NCBI RefSeq assembly: GCF_020783655.1
Contig: NZ_JAJGQH010000013.1
Span: forward strand, 62,001-126,000
From: Xanthomonas melonis
GTDB taxonomy: Bacteria; Pseudomonadota; Gammaproteobacteria; Xanthomonadales; Xanthomonadaceae
DNA length: 64,000 nt
Direction of reading: 5' to 3'
The notes beneath the pieces are model-generated. The model was not told the DNA's origin. It did no database searches and worked only from the letters and a program-made list of their open reading frames with translations. Below are positions 1 to 12,436 of this stretch, piece after piece. Position numbers and translations under genes: made by a program. Position 1 is the stretch's first letter. Every line of letters starts with the position of its first letter.

Positions 1-142
1 CGGCCAGATCGTCCAGGACCGGCGCGATCATCTTGCACGGGCCGCACCATTCGGCCCAGAAATCCACCAGAACCGGTTCGCCCGATTGCAGTACCGCTGT
101 CTCGAAGTCGGCGTCGCCGACATGTTGAACCTTGTCGCTCAC
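1..142 (-). CDS. trxA: Thioredoxin, N-terminal part (gene runs off the window)
   Basis: Cytosolic disulfide reductase, here only its first ~47 residues. The translated end shows the beta-strand [15 protein letters not shown], which contains the WCGPC redox motif and the preceding FWA strand typical of thioredoxin 1. The start is read as GTG because an AGGAG ribosome-binding site lies just upstream on the reverse strand, and the N-terminus then has normal thioredoxin length. It is divergent from rhlB, with about 200 bp between the two starts that must hold both promoters. The C-terminal part lies outside the window. Identification is secure from the active site. Confidence 0.93.
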   Translation of the reverse strand, partial: MSDKVQHVGDADFETAVLQSGEPVLVDFWAEWCGPCKMIAPVLDDLA

Positions 143-339
143 GTTGGGTCTCCTGGAAACCAAACGGCCCACCCGATCGGGCAGGCCGCCACATTGCGTT
201 AAACTGTGGCATTGCGCGACTGAATCAAGTGTCAGTCCTGAAGCCGCGCTGTCCGCCACAAGGGCCGCAGTTTGCGACGCTGTCGGCATCGATGCAAGCC
301 GCGCCCGGGCTGCCCAGGGCGCCTCACGAAGACGGAATA

Positions 340-2046
340 ATGAGCGACAAACCGCTGACCGATTTGACTTTTTCCTCGTTCGACCTGCATCCGGCGCTGA
401 TCGCCGGGCTGGAAGGCGCCGGGTTCACCCGCTGTACCCCGATCCAGGCGCTGACCCTGCCGGTCGCCCTGCCAGGCGGCGATGTCGCCGGCCAGGCCCA
501 GACCGGCACCGGCAAGACGCTGGCGTTCCTGGTCGCGGTGATGAACCGCCTGCTGAGCCGGCCGGCCCTGGCCGACCGCAAGCCCGAAGACCCGCGCGCG
601 CTGATCCTGGCGCCCACCCGCGAGCTGGCCATCCAGATCCACAAGGACGCGGTCAAGTTCGGCGCCGACCTGGGCCTGCGCTTCGCGCTGGTCTACGGCG
701 GGGTGGACTACGACAAGCAGCGCGAACTGCTGCAGCAGGGCGTGGACGTGATCATCGCCACCCCGGGCCGCCTGATCGACTACGTCAAGCAGCACAAAGT
801 GGTCTCGCTGCACGCCTGCGAGATCTGCGTGCTGGACGAAGCCGACCGCATGTTCGACCTGGGCTTCATCAAGGACATCCGCTTCCTGCTGCGGCGCATG
901 CCCGAGCGCGGCACGCGGCAGACCCTGCTGTTCTCGGCCACGCTCAGCCATCGCGTGCTCGAGCTCGCCTACGAGCACATGAACGAGCCGGAAAAGCTCG
1001 TCGTGGAAACCGAGTCCATCACCGCCGCGCGGGTGCGCCAGCGCATCTATTTTCCGTCCGACGAAGAGAAGCAGACGCTGCTGCTGGGCCTGCTGTCGCG
1101 CAGCGAAGGCGCACGCACCATGGTGTTCGTCAATACCAAGGCGTTCGTCGAGCGGGTGGCGCGGACGCTGGAGCGCAACGGCTACCGGGTCGGCGTGTTG
1201 TCGGGCGATGTGCCGCAGAAAAAGCGCGAGTCGCTGCTCAACCGCTTCCAGAAGGGCCAGCTCGAAATCCTGGTCGCCACCGACGTGGCCGCGCGCGGCC
1301 TGCATATCGACGGGGTCAAGTACGTCTACAACTACGACCTGCCGTTCGACGCAGAGGACTATGTGCATCGCATCGGCCGTACCGCGCGGCTGGGCGAGGA
1401 GGGCGACGCGATCAGCTTGGCCTGCGAGCGCTACGCGATGAGCCTGCCGGACATCGAGGCCTACATCGAGCAGAAGATTCCGGTCGAGCCGGTGACCTCC
1501 GAGTTGCTGACGCCGCTGCCGCGCGCGCCGCGCACGCCGGTGGAAGGCGAAGACGCCGACAGCGAAGGCGAAAGCGTGGGCACGATCTTCCGCGAGGCGC
1601 GCGAGCAGCGTGCCGCCGACGAGGCCCGCCGTGGTGGCGGCCGCAGTGGGCCGGGTGGTGGTTCGCGCAGCGGCGGCGGTCGTCGCGACGGTGGTAGCGC
1701 CGATGGCAAGCCGCGTCCGCGGCGCAAGCCGCGCGTGGAAGGTCAGGCGGCCGTATCGCCTGCCGCCACGGTGGCGCCTGCGGTTGCCGCAGCGGCGGAA
1801 CAGGCACCATCGACGGTCGTCGCCGACAGCGAGCGCGCGCCGCGCAAGCGCCGCCGTCGCCGCAACGGCCGGCCGGTGGAAGGCGCCGAGCCGGTCGCCT
1901 CCACGCCGGTGCCCGCACCTGCCGCACCGCGCAAGCCGACCCAGGTGGTCGCCACTCCGGTGCGCGCGGCGGCCAAGTCGGCCGGCAGCCCGTCGTTGTT
2001 GAGCCGGATCGGGCGCCGTCTGCGCTCGCTGGTCTCGGGCAACTGA
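340..2046 (+). CDS. rhlB: ATP-dependent RNA helicase RhlB (DEAD-box)
   Basis: DEAD-box RNA helicase of 568 residues, the degradosome-associated helicase that unwinds structured RNA for RNase E in many gammaproteobacteria. Visible motifs in order: Q-motif region (FTRCTPIQ), motif I AQTGTGKT, Ia PTRELA, II DEAD within [16 protein letters not shown], and [10 protein letters not shown]. After about residue 400 the protein becomes a long disordered basic tail rich in Arg, Gly, Pro and Ala, with an RRRRR cluster, longer than in E. coli RhlB (421 aa) but usual for xanthomonads; it probably binds RNA or partners. The ATG at 340 gives the family N-terminus; an upstream in-frame GTG at 229 would add residues unlike the family. 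It is divergent from trxA. Confidence 0.95.
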   Translation: MSDKPLTDLTFSSFDLHPALIAGLEGAGFTRCTPIQALTLPVALPGGDVAGQAQTGTGKTLAFLVAVMNRLLSRPALADRKPEDPRALILAPTRELAIQIHKDAVKFGADLGLRFALVYGGVDYDKQRELLQQGVDVIIATPGRLIDYVKQHKVVSLHACEICVLDEADRMFDLGFIKDIRFLLRRMPERGTRQTLLFSATLSHRVLELAYEHMNEPEKLVVETESITAARVRQRIYFPSDEEKQTLLLGLLSRSEGARTMVFVNTKAFVERVARTLERNGYRVGVLSGDVPQKKRESLLNRFQKGQLEILVATDVAARGLHIDGVKYVYNYDLPFDAEDYVHRIGRTARLGEEGDAISLACERYAMSLPDIEAYIEQKIPVEPVTSELLTPLPRAPRTPVEGEDADSEGESVGTIFREAREQRAADEARRGGGRSGPGGGSRSGGGRRDGGSADGKPRPRRKPRVEGQAAVSPAATVAPAVAAAAEQAPSTVVADSERAPRKRRRRRNGRPVEGAEPVASTPVPAPAAPRKPTQVVATPVRAAAKSAGSPSLLSRIGRRLRSLVSGN

Positions 2047-2062
2047 CGTTCGGGCCAGGCGA

Positions 2063-2089
2063 TCGCATCGCCGGTGTGCGGCGATGCGA
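2063..2089 (+). terminator. Perfect 10-bp stem-loop after rhlB
   Basis: TCGCATCGCC pairs perfectly with GGCGATGCGA around a 7-nt loop, 17 nt after the rhlB stop. No T-run follows, so it may be a Rho-dependent pause or a 3'-end stabilising hairpin rather than a classical intrinsic terminator. Confidence 0.45.
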
Positions 2090-2121
2090 CGCAAGCGCTG
2101 GCGCTCCGGCATAATCGCTGA

Positions 2122-2808
2122 ATGACCGTTCTGCGTTTCGACAACGTCAGCAAGCACTACGCCGGTGGCCACCAGGCGCTGACCGACGTCAGCTTCGAAG
2201 TGGCCGATGGCGAGATGTTGTTCGTGACCGGCCATTCCGGCGCCGGCAAGAGCACGTTGCTCAAGCTGATCCATCTCAGCGAGCGCCCGAGCCAGGGTGC
2301 GGTGCTGCTGGGCGAGCGCAACCTGCTCAAGGTGCGGGGCCGGCAGATTCCGCTGCATCGGCGGCAGGTGGGGGCGGTCTACCAGGACCATCGCCTGCTC
2401 AACGACCGCAGCATCGCCGAGAACGTGGCGCTGCCGCTGATCCTGCGCGGGACGCGCCGCGCCGAGATCGGCAAGCGCGTGCGCTCGGCCTTGGAACGCA
2501 TCGGCCTGGCGCATCGCGAAAGGGCCCTGCCGTCGCAGCTGTCTGCAGGCGAGCAACAGCGTGTGGGCATCGCCCGCGCCATCGTTGGCGAACCGCGCCT
2601 GCTGGTGGCCGATGAACCCACCGGCAATCTGGATCCGGCCCTGGCCGCGGAGATCATGCAGCTGTTCGCCGAACTGCCTGCGCGCGGCACCAGCGTGCTG
2701 GTGGTCAGCCACGACCTGGCGTTGCTCAAGCAGATGCGCAAGCGCGTGCTGATCCTGGATCACGGCCGCCTGGTCGACGACATCTCGCCGCAGGACCTGG
2801 CCGAATGA
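2122..2808 (+). CDS. ftsE: Cell division ATP-binding protein FtsE
   Basis: ABC ATPase of 228 residues that, with FtsX, transmits divisome signals to activate periplasmic peptidoglycan hydrolases at the septum. Walker A is GHSGAGKS (residues ~36-43), the signature is LSAGEQQRVGIARA, Walker B is LLVADEPTGNLD, and the H-loop is VVSHD. Length and the LIHLSERPS region after Walker A match FtsE rather than LolD. The stop overlaps the ftsX start as ATGA, showing translational coupling; the same run continues through a response regulator and ung. Confidence 0.96.
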   Translation: MTVLRFDNVSKHYAGGHQALTDVSFEVADGEMLFVTGHSGAGKSTLLKLIHLSERPSQGAVLLGERNLLKVRGRQIPLHRRQVGAVYQDHRLLNDRSIAENVALPLILRGTRRAEIGKRVRSALERIGLAHRERALPSQLSAGEQQRVGIARAIVGEPRLLVADEPTGNLDPALAAEIMQLFAELPARGTSVLVVSHDLALLKQMRKRVLILDHGRLVDDISPQDLAE

Positions 2809-3755
2809 GCAAGCCCGCCAATACCGAAACCGTCGCACCGTCTCGGCTGGGCGTGTGGATCGACCACCACCTGCACAGCGTCGCCTTCAGCCTGGGCCGC
2901 GCAATGCGCAAGCCATGGGCCACCTTGCTGACCATCGTGGTGATGGCGCTGGCGCTGGCGTTGCCGCTGGGGCTGTCGATCGCGCTGGACAACGTCAAGC
3001 TGCTGGCCGGCAGCGTGCAGCAGTCGCGCGAGATCAATCTGTTCCTCAAGGTCGATGTGGCCGCCGATGCGGCGCAGACGCTGGCCGGCCAGCTGCGTGC
3101 CCGCCCCGACATCGCCAAGGTCGCCTTGCGCACGCCCGAGCAGGGGCTGGCCGCGTTGCGCGAGAGCGCCAGGCTCGATGAAGCGGCCGATGCGCTGGGC
3201 GACAATCCGCTGCCCACCTTGCTGATCGTCACCCCGGCCGATGCCGCCGACGATGCGCAGCTGGCCGTCGCACTGCAGGCGCTGCCGCAGGCCGATCAGG
3301 TGCAGCACGATGCGCTGTGGCGCAAACGCCTGGATGGCTGGCTGCACTTCGGCGAGCGCCTGGTGCAGGTGCTGTCGGCCCTGCTCGGCATCGGCGCAGT
3401 GCTGGTGGTCGGCAATACCGTGCGGCTGGACATCCAGTCGCGGCGGGAAGAGATCGGCGTGCTGCAACTGCTGGGTGCCAGCGACGGCTTCATCCGGCGC
3501 CCGTTCCTGTATCTGGGCGCGTGGTATGGGCTGGGAGCCGGGGCGGTCGCGCTCGCTCTGATTACGGTATCGGGCCTGGCCTTGCGGACGCCGTTGGCGG
3601 CATTGGCCGATAGCTACGGCAGTTCCTTTACCCTGCACGGGCTGGATCTGTTGCATTCTGCGATGGTGCTGGTCGGCACCCTGGTGCTGGGTTGGCTGGG
3701 CGCCTGGCTCGTCACCGGCCATTTCCTTCGCCAGACCCGTCCTACCGAGACCTGA
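2805..3755 (+). CDS. ftsX: Cell division protein FtsX (permease-like)
   Basis: Integral inner-membrane partner of FtsE, 316 residues. A cytoplasmic N-terminus precedes TM1 at roughly residues 40-62 ([19 protein letters not shown]). A periplasmic domain follows with the FtsX features of a [11 protein letters not shown] strand and an LLIVTP strand, then three more TMs between ~190 and 310. The [12 protein letters not shown] segment is the coupling-helix region that contacts FtsE. It overlaps ftsE by 4 nt; the next gene starts 8 nt after its stop, so all are in one transcript. Confidence 0.95.
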   Translation: MSKPANTETVAPSRLGVWIDHHLHSVAFSLGRAMRKPWATLLTIVVMALALALPLGLSIALDNVKLLAGSVQQSREINLFLKVDVAADAAQTLAGQLRARPDIAKVALRTPEQGLAALRESARLDEAADALGDNPLPTLLIVTPADAADDAQLAVALQALPQADQVQHDALWRKRLDGWLHFGERLVQVLSALLGIGAVLVVGNTVRLDIQSRREEIGVLQLLGASDGFIRRPFLYLGAWYGLGAGAVALALITVSGLALRTPLAALADSYGSSFTLHGLDLLHSAMVLVGTLVLGWLGAWLVTGHFLRQTRPTET

Positions 3756-3763
3756 GGCCTGCC

Positions 3764-4606
3764 ATGCATCCACCAGATCTCAAACACCTGATCAGCGACG
3801 CACCGCGCGTGATGGTGGTCGATGGCTCGAAGCTGGTGCGCAAGTTGATCGCCGACGTCCTCACCCGCGACCTGCCGAACGTGCAGGTGGTCGGCTGCGC
3901 CAGCATCGCCGAGGCGCGCCAGGCGCTGGAAGCCGGCGCCATGGATCTGGTCACCACCTCGCTGTCCCTGCCCGATGGCGATGGCCTGGCGCTGGCGCGC
4001 AGCGTGCGCGAGGCGGCTGGCCAGGCCTACGTGCCGGTGATCGTGGTCTCCGGCGATGCGCAGCAGCATCTGGTCGAACGGCGTTTCACCGAATACGTCA
4101 CCGACTATTTCGACAAGGCGCTGGGCCACGAAGCCCTGGCCACCTTCATCCGCGGCTACGTCCAGCCCGAACCGGTGGTCGGCGCCACCGTGCTGTACAT
4201 CGAAGACAGCCGCGTGGTGGCCGAGGCGACCAAACGCATGCTCGAACGCCAGAGCCTCAAGGTGGTGCACGTGCTCACCGCCGAGGATGCGTTCGCGCTG
4301 CTCACCGCCGAATCGCTGGGCCGCACCGAGCGCCGCATCGACGTGGTGCTGACCGACGTGACCCTGAAAGGCGAGCTCAACGGGCGCGATGTGGTCGAAC
4401 GCATCCGCATCGACTTCGCCTACGGCAAGCGCCGCCTGCCGGTGCTGGTGATGACCGGCGACACCAACCCGCGCAACCAATCCGAACTGCTGCGCGCCGG
4501 TGCCAACGATCTGGTGCAGAAACCCATCGAAGAGCGCCTGCTGGTGACCAAGGTGCTGTTCCAGCTGCGGCTGGCGCGCCTGGAAGACCAGGCTGTCATG
4601 CTATGA
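3764..4606 (+). CDS. Response regulator with two receiver domains, first one degenerate
   Basis: A 280-residue cytosolic protein made of two CheY-like receiver domains and no recognisable output domain. The second (from about residue 142, [10 protein letters not shown]) keeps the acidic pair, the phosphoacceptor in VVLTDVTL, the Thr of VMTGD and the Lys of QKP. The first ([10 protein letters not shown]) has one acidic residue, and its expected phosphoacceptor position reads [14 protein letters not shown], with Ser where Asp belongs. It is therefore probably a pseudo-receiver used for dimerisation or regulation. The start is the ATG 8 nt after ftsX, with GAGG overlapping the ftsX stop as ribosome-binding site. 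It overlaps ung by 4 nt. Its partner kinase is not in the window. Confidence 0.85.
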   Translation: MHPPDLKHLISDAPRVMVVDGSKLVRKLIADVLTRDLPNVQVVGCASIAEARQALEAGAMDLVTTSLSLPDGDGLALARSVREAAGQAYVPVIVVSGDAQQHLVERRFTEYVTDYFDKALGHEALATFIRGYVQPEPVVGATVLYIEDSRVVAEATKRMLERQSLKVVHVLTAEDAFALLTAESLGRTERRIDVVLTDVTLKGELNGRDVVERIRIDFAYGKRRLPVLVMTGDTNPRNQSELLRAGANDLVQKPIEERLLVTKVLFQLRLARLEDQAVML

Positions 4607-5328
4607 CCGAAGGGGAGGGGCGCATCCAGCTCGAACCGTCGTGGAAGGCCAGGGTGGGCGACTGGCTGCTGCGTCCGGACATGCAGGAGCTGTCGGCCTT
4701 CCTGCGCCAGCGCAAGGCCGCCGGCGCGCGGGTATTCCCGCCCGGTCCGCAGATCTTTGCGGCCTTCGACGCCACCCCGTTCGAGCAGGTCAAGGTGGTG
4801 ATCCTGGGCCAGGATCCGTATCACGGCGAAGGCCAGGCGCATGGGCTGTGCTTCTCGGTGCTGCCCGGCGTGCCGGTGCCGCCGTCGCTGCTGAACATCT
4901 ATAAAGAGATCCAGGACGACCTGGGCATCGCGCGGCCGGATCACGGCTACCTGATGCCATGGGCGCGCCAGGGCGTGCTGTTGCTCAATGCGGTGCTGAC
5001 GGTCGAGCAGGGCCGGGCGGGCGCGCACCAGAACAAGGGCTGGGAAGGCTTCACCGACCACGTGGTGGAGACCCTCAACCGCGAGCGCGAGGGGCTGGTG
5101 TTCCTGCTCTGGGGCAGCTACGCGCAGTCCAAGGGCAAGGTCATCGATCAGGCACGGCATCGGGTGTTCAAGGCGCCGCACCCGTCGCCACTGTCGGCGC
5201 ATCGCGGCTTTCTGGGGTGCAAGCATTTCTCCAGGGCCAACGAACACCTGCAGCGCCGCGGGCTAGGCCCGATCGACTGGTCGTTGCCGCCGCGCGACGC
5301 CCTGGACACAAGGTCGGCCACCGGCTGA
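4603..5328 (+). CDS. ung: Uracil-DNA glycosylase
   Basis: Family-1 uracil-DNA glycosylase of 241 residues that removes uracil from DNA to begin base-excision repair. The water-activating motif GQDPYHG (residues ~68-74), the uracil-binding LLNAVLTV segment and the DNA-intercalating loop [11 protein letters not shown] are all present. The start overlaps the preceding response-regulator stop (ATGA), so it is the last gene of the ftsE-ftsX-regulator-ung run. About 190 bp then separate it from rpoH. Confidence 0.96.
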   Translation: MTEGEGRIQLEPSWKARVGDWLLRPDMQELSAFLRQRKAAGARVFPPGPQIFAAFDATPFEQVKVVILGQDPYHGEGQAHGLCFSVLPGVPVPPSLLNIYKEIQDDLGIARPDHGYLMPWARQGVLLLNAVLTVEQGRAGAHQNKGWEGFTDHVVETLNREREGLVFLLWGSYAQSKGKVIDQARHRVFKAPHPSPLSAHRGFLGCKHFSRANEHLQRRGLGPIDWSLPPRDALDTRSATG

Positions 5329-5471
5329 ACGACAGGCGCGCAGGCGCGATGCATCGCGCAATTGTCACGGCCTGCAAAGGGTGGCGGTGGTACGGTAGGA
5401 CCAGATTCGAGCGTCCCTGGGTGGAACGCAGCCAGGAGTCAAAGTCCGAACATCCCATAAATGGAACGCTG

Positions 5472-5499
5472 GGAACTCTTTCTGTACCCGGCAGTCCAA
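5472..5499 (+). promoter_or_regulatory. Sigma-E (ECF)-like promoter for rpoH
   Basis: GGAACT at 5472-5477 and GTCCAA at 5494-5499 are separated by 16 nt, matching the ECF sigma-E type pattern GGAACT-N15-17-GTCNNA known for Xanthomonas and other gammaproteobacteria. A second, weaker copy (GGAACG at 5423, GTCCGA at 5444, spacing 15) lies upstream. Either would link envelope stress to the heat-shock sigma factor. The leader from the nearer site would be very short. Confidence 0.5.
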
Positions 5500-5524
5500 T
5501 AGTTCGACTGCTAAGATGGTGCCT

Positions 5525-6400
<876 letters not shown>

Positions 6401-6431
6401 TTCCATCGACATGCGGTGAACCTTGCACAAG

Positions 6432-6456
6432 CGGCCCGGGCGATCCGGGCCGTTCT
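6432..6456 (+). terminator. Probable rpoH terminator hairpin
   Basis: CGGCCCGG and CCGGGCCG form an 8-bp perfect stem with a 5-nt loop, followed by TTCT, 32 nt after the rpoH stop. The convergent gene on the other strand ends at 6513, so it may serve both directions. Confidence 0.6.
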
Positions 6457-6512
6457 GCATTGGGATGCTTCGCACGTAGGGTGCTGCAGGCCTTGCGGCG
6501 TTGGCCGGCGTC

Positions 6513-7127
6513 TCACTCGGGCAGGCGCGCCACCGGCAGATGCCAGCCATAGCGGATCGCCATGAAACGCAGGCCGAAGCAGACGCCGGCGCCGGTGGCC
6601 AGCGACCAGGCCTGTGGCACCGCAAGCATGTGCCCGATCGCCACCAGCCCGCCACCGGCCAGTGCGGCGACCGCATACAGCTCGGCCTGCAGTACCACCG
6701 GCGTGCGCGCCACCAGCAGATCGCGCGCGATGCCGCCGCCGATGCCGCTGAGCATGCCCAGCAAGGTCGCGCTGAGCGGACTGAGGTGGTAATCCAGGGC
6801 CTTGCTGGTGCCGTAGACCGCGAACAGCGCCAATCCCGCCGCATCGAAGATCTGCACCGGATTGCGCAGGCGCTCGACGGCCGCGTGCCAGTAGAAACCG
6901 GCAACGCCGGCCAGGCAGGCGATGAGCAGGTATTGCGGCTGCACCAGGGCGGCCGGCGGCGTGGCGCCGATCAGCACATCGCGCACGATGCCGCCGGACA
7001 CCGCCGCCGCGCACGACAGCACCAGCACCCCGAACAGGTCCAGGCGATTGCGCACTGCCACGGTGGCGCCGCTCAGGGCGAACACGAAGGTGCCAAGCAG
7101 ATCCAGCAGGAACAGGACAGTCGCCAC
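6513..7127 (-). CDS. TRIC / UPF0126 (YicG-like) family membrane channel
   Basis: A 204-residue inner-membrane protein with about seven hydrophobic helices and the two duplicated Gly-rich halves of the prokaryotic TRIC (UPF0126) family. Each half carries a GGIxRD-type motif (SGGIVRDVLIG near residue 45, GGGIARDLLVA near residue 130). Bacterial homologues form trimeric cation channels, so potassium or amino-acid related flux is likely but the substrate is unproven. The start is a GTG. It lies 52 bp downstream of the NADH dehydrogenase gene on the same strand and may be co-transcribed with it. Confidence 0.82.
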   Translation of the reverse strand: MATVLFLLDLLGTFVFALSGATVAVRNRLDLFGVLVLSCAAAVSGGIVRDVLIGATPPAALVQPQYLLIACLAGVAGFYWHAAVERLRNPVQIFDAAGLALFAVYGTSKALDYHLSPLSATLLGMLSGIGGGIARDLLVARTPVVLQAELYAVAALAGGGLVAIGHMLAVPQAWSLATGAGVCFGLRFMAIRYGWHLPVARLPE

Positions 7128-7179
7128 GATCAGGCCGTCGAATCAGGCCGCACAGCATCGCGTACGGCGCGCCTCGCTG

Positions 7180-8472
7180 TCATCCGTCCTTGCTGCTGGG
7201 CGGCGGGTCGTCGGTGGCGCCGCCAAAGATGATGCGGGCGGCGCGCTGGTAGCTCCAGTACGCCATCGCCCAGTTCACCAGCACCACGAAGCGGTTGCGG
7301 AAGCCGATCAGGAAATACACGTGCGCGGCCAGCCAGAACCACCAGGCCACGATGCCCGATAGCTTGAGCTTGCCCACGTGCACGATGGCGGCCATGCGGC
7401 CGATCGTGGCCAGATTGCCGTAGTCCTGGTAACGGAAGGCCGGCGCGGCCTGGCCGCGCTGGCGGGCCCGGATCGCCTTGGCGATGTGCCTGCCCATCTG
7501 CTTGGCGGCCGGCGCCACGCCCGGCACCGGGCGACCGTCCTGTTGCAACGACGCCAGATCGCCGCCGACGAAGATCTCCGGATGGCCGGGCACGCTCAGG
7601 TCGGGCTCCACCAGCACCCGGCCGGCACGATCCAGCGGTACGCCGAGCGTGCGCGCCAGCGGAGAGGCCGCTACGCCCGCCGCCCACACCACCGTGCGGG
7701 CCGGAATGAAGCGCTCGCCGAGCTGGTAGCCCAGCGCATCGATATGCGTCACCGGGATGCCGGTGTGTACTTCAACGCCCAGCCGTTCCAGCTGCTTGCG
7801 CGCCTTGTCGGTGAGGTCTTCCGGGAACGAGGACAGCACCCGTGGGCCCGCTTCGACCAGGCGCACGCGTGCCAGTTGCGGATCGATATGGCGGAACTCG
7901 TTCTTCAAGGTATGGCGGGCGATTTCGGCCAGGGTGCCGGCCAGTTCCACGCCCGTGGGGCCGCCGCCGACCACGGCAAAGCTCAGCCAGGCCGCGCGTG
8001 CGGCGGGGTCGGTCTCGGCCTCGGCGCGCTCGAAGGCGAGCAGCAGCTTGCGGCGCAGTACCAGGGCGTCGTACAGCGTCTTCAGGCCAGGTGCGTGTTC
8101 GGCCCACTGGTCGTTGCCGAAATAGGCGTGTGTGGCGCCGGTGGCGAGCAGCAGCAGGTCGTAGCCGAGCGTCTTGCCATCGGCCAGTACGACCTCGCGG
8201 CGCGCAGGCACGACTTCGGCGACATCGCCCAGCAGCACCTCGACATTGGGCTGGCTGCGCAGGATATGCCGCAACGGTGCGGCGATGTCCGGTGCCGACA
8301 GGCCGGCGGTGGCCACCTGATACAGCAGCGGCTGGAACAGATGGTGATTCTGGCGGTCGATCAGGGTGATGCGGATGCCGGGGTCGTGAAGCGCGCGCGT
8401 CGCCCACAGGCCGGCAAAACCGCCACCGACCACGACCAGATGCAGCGGAGCGGAGGAGGGGGAAGAGGTCAT
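7180..8472 (-). CDS. NAD(P)/FAD-dependent oxidoreductase, type II NADH dehydrogenase-like
   Basis: A 430-residue flavoprotein of the NDH-2 family, which oxidises NADH and passes electrons to quinone without pumping protons. It has an N-terminal FAD-binding fold with VVVGGGFAGLWATRAL, a second dinucleotide-binding site VVGGGPTGVELAGTLAE near residue 165, and the FAD motif IFVGGDLAS near residue 300. The C-terminus carries a hydrophobic stretch (WFWLAAHVYFLIGFRNRFVVLVNW) that would anchor it to the inner membrane, as in NDH-2. A second possible start, ATG at 8484, adds four residues; no clear ribosome-binding site decides between them. It is divergent from the membrane-protein gene at 8590. Confidence 0.88.
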   Translation of the reverse strand: MTSSPSSAPLHLVVVGGGFAGLWATRALHDPGIRITLIDRQNHHLFQPLLYQVATAGLSAPDIAAPLRHILRSQPNVEVLLGDVAEVVPARREVVLADGKTLGYDLLLLATGATHAYFGNDQWAEHAPGLKTLYDALVLRRKLLLAFERAEAETDPAARAAWLSFAVVGGGPTGVELAGTLAEIARHTLKNEFRHIDPQLARVRLVEAGPRVLSSFPEDLTDKARKQLERLGVEVHTGIPVTHIDALGYQLGERFIPARTVVWAAGVAASPLARTLGVPLDRAGRVLVEPDLSVPGHPEIFVGGDLASLQQDGRPVPGVAPAAKQMGRHIAKAIRARQRGQAAPAFRYQDYGNLATIGRMAAIVHVGKLKLSGIVAWWFWLAAHVYFLIGFRNRFVVLVNWAMAYWSYQRAARIIFGGATDDPPPSSKDG

Positions 8473-8589
8473 CGTGGAATCCATTGGAACGCGACGCGGG
8501 CCAGGCAGCATGCCAAATCGCCAATGAACATGACGCGTGGGCGCAGCACGTCTACGGCATCATGTTGCATCCCTCTCGACGGTCTTCGC

Positions 8590-9162
8590 ATGTCCTCGCT
8601 CCCGCCGCCGCTGCCCCCGCCGCCGAGCGCGGCAGCCAACACTGCAGCACCGATCGCCCCAGCGACGCCCGCGGGCAAGAAGCCGCTCAGCGGCGTGGCC
8701 ATCGGCCTGATCGGCATCCTGGCCTGCGCGAGCGTGTTCGGGGTGGTGGTGCTGGCCGCGGCCCTGTGGCTGGTCAATACGGGCTGGTCGATGTTCGCCG
8801 AGCAGGCACGCGCTGCGCTGCAGGAGGATGCGGTGGTGCAGGAACATATCGGCCAGATCCGCAGCATGCGGGTGGACCTGGTGCGTACCGGGCTGGCGCC
8901 GGGGGGCGAGGAGTTCGTGTTCGATGTGGAAGGCGACCGCGGCGCCGGGCGCGTCAAGGCAACCTGGGTCAGTGCCGGCGCCGACCAGGAGATCCTGAGC
9001 GATGGGGTGCTGACCCTGCACGATGGCACCGAGTACACCTTGCCGGCTGCAGAGACGGCAGAAGAGGCCACGCCCGATGCCGATGCCGATGCCGAGCCAG
9101 AACCGGAAATGGACACCGAGACCGCAACCGAAACCGTCAACGACGCTGCAGTGGAGCCTTGA
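8590..9162 (+). CDS. Hypothetical single-span membrane protein with acidic C-terminal tail
   Basis: About 190 residues: a Pro/Ala-rich cytoplasmic N-terminus, one strong transmembrane helix (around residues 34-58, VAIGLIGILACASVFGVVVL), an extracytoplasmic region of about 85 residues beginning EQARAALQEDAVVQEHIGQI, then a low-complexity acidic tail with DADADAE and EPEPEMD runs. The soluble part is faintly like Coa1/Tim21-type domains found in cytochrome-oxidase assembly proteins, but I cannot confirm this. It ends two nucleotides before the NYN-domain gene start, so the two are probably translated from one mRNA. Confidence 0.7.
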   Translation: MSSLPPPLPPPPSAAANTAAPIAPATPAGKKPLSGVAIGLIGILACASVFGVVVLAAALWLVNTGWSMFAEQARAALQEDAVVQEHIGQIRSMRVDLVRTGLAPGGEEFVFDVEGDRGAGRVKATWVSAGADQEILSDGVLTLHDGTEYTLPAAETAEEATPDADADAEPEPEMDTETATETVNDAAVEP

Positions 9163-9164
9163 GC

Positions 9165-9986
9165 ATGACCGACAATCCCGACAAGCGGATCGCCTTGCTG
9201 ATCGACGCTGACAACGCACCTGCCGGCAAGATCGATGTGGTACTGGCGGAAGTGGCGCGCTACGGCGTGGCCAACGTGCGCCGCGCCTATGGCAACTGGA
9301 AGAGCCCGCACCTGAAAGGCTGGGAAGCGGCGCTGCACGATTATGCGATCCGGCCGATCCAGCAGTTTGCCTACAGCTCGGGCAAGAACGCCTCGGACAT
9401 GGCGATGGTGATCGATGCGATGGATCTGTTGTACGCGCGCAATCTGGACGGCTTTGCCATCGTCTCCAGCGATGCGGACTTCACCCCACTGGTGATGCGC
9501 CTGCTCACCGACGGCATGAAGGTGTACGGCTTCGGCGAGAAGAAGACGCCAGCGCCGTTCGTCAATGCCTGTTCCAAATTCACCTACGTGGAAGCCCTGG
9601 GCGAGCAGGCCGCCGCAGCCAGCGACACGGCTGCCGGACGCAAGGGCGCAACCGCGCTGCGTAGCGACACGCGACTGGTGCAGATGCTGCGCAACGCCAT
9701 CGTCAGCGCCTGCGAAGACGATGGCTGGGCGCTGTTGAGCGCGGTGGGCAAGCAGGTGGCCAACCAGGCCTCGTTCGACCCACGCAATTACGGCTATCGC
9801 AAACTCAGCGATCTGGTGCGTGCGATCGGTCTATTCGAGATCAAGCAGGACGAGCAGGCGCTATGGGTGCGCGATACGCCCAAGGGCAGCGGCAGCCGCG
9901 CGAAGACCACAGCAGAGGCCGCGGTGCCGCCATCGGCCAGCAAGCGCGCGGCGCGCCCGCCCGCCGAGCCTGCACCAGGAAAATGA
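9165..9986 (+). CDS. NYN (PIN-like) domain protein with C-terminal OST-HTH/LOTUS-like domain
   Basis: A 273-residue protein of the DUF88/LabA family. The N-terminal NYN domain (residues ~8-140) has IALLIDADNA, SGKNASDMAMVIDAMDL and FAIVSSDADFTPLVMRL, supplying the acidic residues (DAD, D in ASD, SDAD) of a PIN-like metal-dependent ribonuclease. Residues ~165-245 (LRNAIVSACEDDGWALLSAVGKQ, YGYRKLSDLVRAIG) match an OST-HTH/LOTUS winged-helix module, which in other proteins binds structured RNA. The tail is basic and disordered. RNA cleavage or processing is the likely role; no target can be read from the sequence. It converges on priA. Confidence 0.85.
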   Translation: MTDNPDKRIALLIDADNAPAGKIDVVLAEVARYGVANVRRAYGNWKSPHLKGWEAALHDYAIRPIQQFAYSSGKNASDMAMVIDAMDLLYARNLDGFAIVSSDADFTPLVMRLLTDGMKVYGFGEKKTPAPFVNACSKFTYVEALGEQAAAASDTAAGRKGATALRSDTRLVQMLRNAIVSACEDDGWALLSAVGKQVANQASFDPRNYGYRKLSDLVRAIGLFEIKQDEQALWVRDTPKGSGSRAKTTAEAAVPPSASKRAARPPAEPAPGK

Positions 9987-10213
9987 CGATGACGCATGCA
10001 GTCATGACTGCGCCGACCTGATGCTCGAGCCTGCGCTGAGGCGAGCGTGGCTCCTTGCAGGCACCGCGCACGCCGCGCGGCTTGACGGTTCGCGTTGTCC
10101 GCAGGAACGCGACCAGGCTTTGGCGGCAACGCCTCGTCGCGCCCGGGGACGCTCCTGCACGGCCGGGAACACCACACGCAATGGCAGCGGCTGAGTGTGT
10201 GATACGCCCCTGG

Positions 10214-12436
<2,223 letters not shown>

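Noticed and set aside
232..2838. Long open frame on the reverse strand opposite rhlB-ftsE (868 codons)
   Set aside because: Shadow of GC-rich genes: His/Gln/Arg-rich, no domain, overlaps two secure genes.
5490..5512. GCAGTC/GACTGC hairpin just before rpoH as an RNA thermometer
   Set aside because: The sigma-E-like promoter would put the transcript start within it, so most of it would not be transcribed; the stem is also only six pairs.
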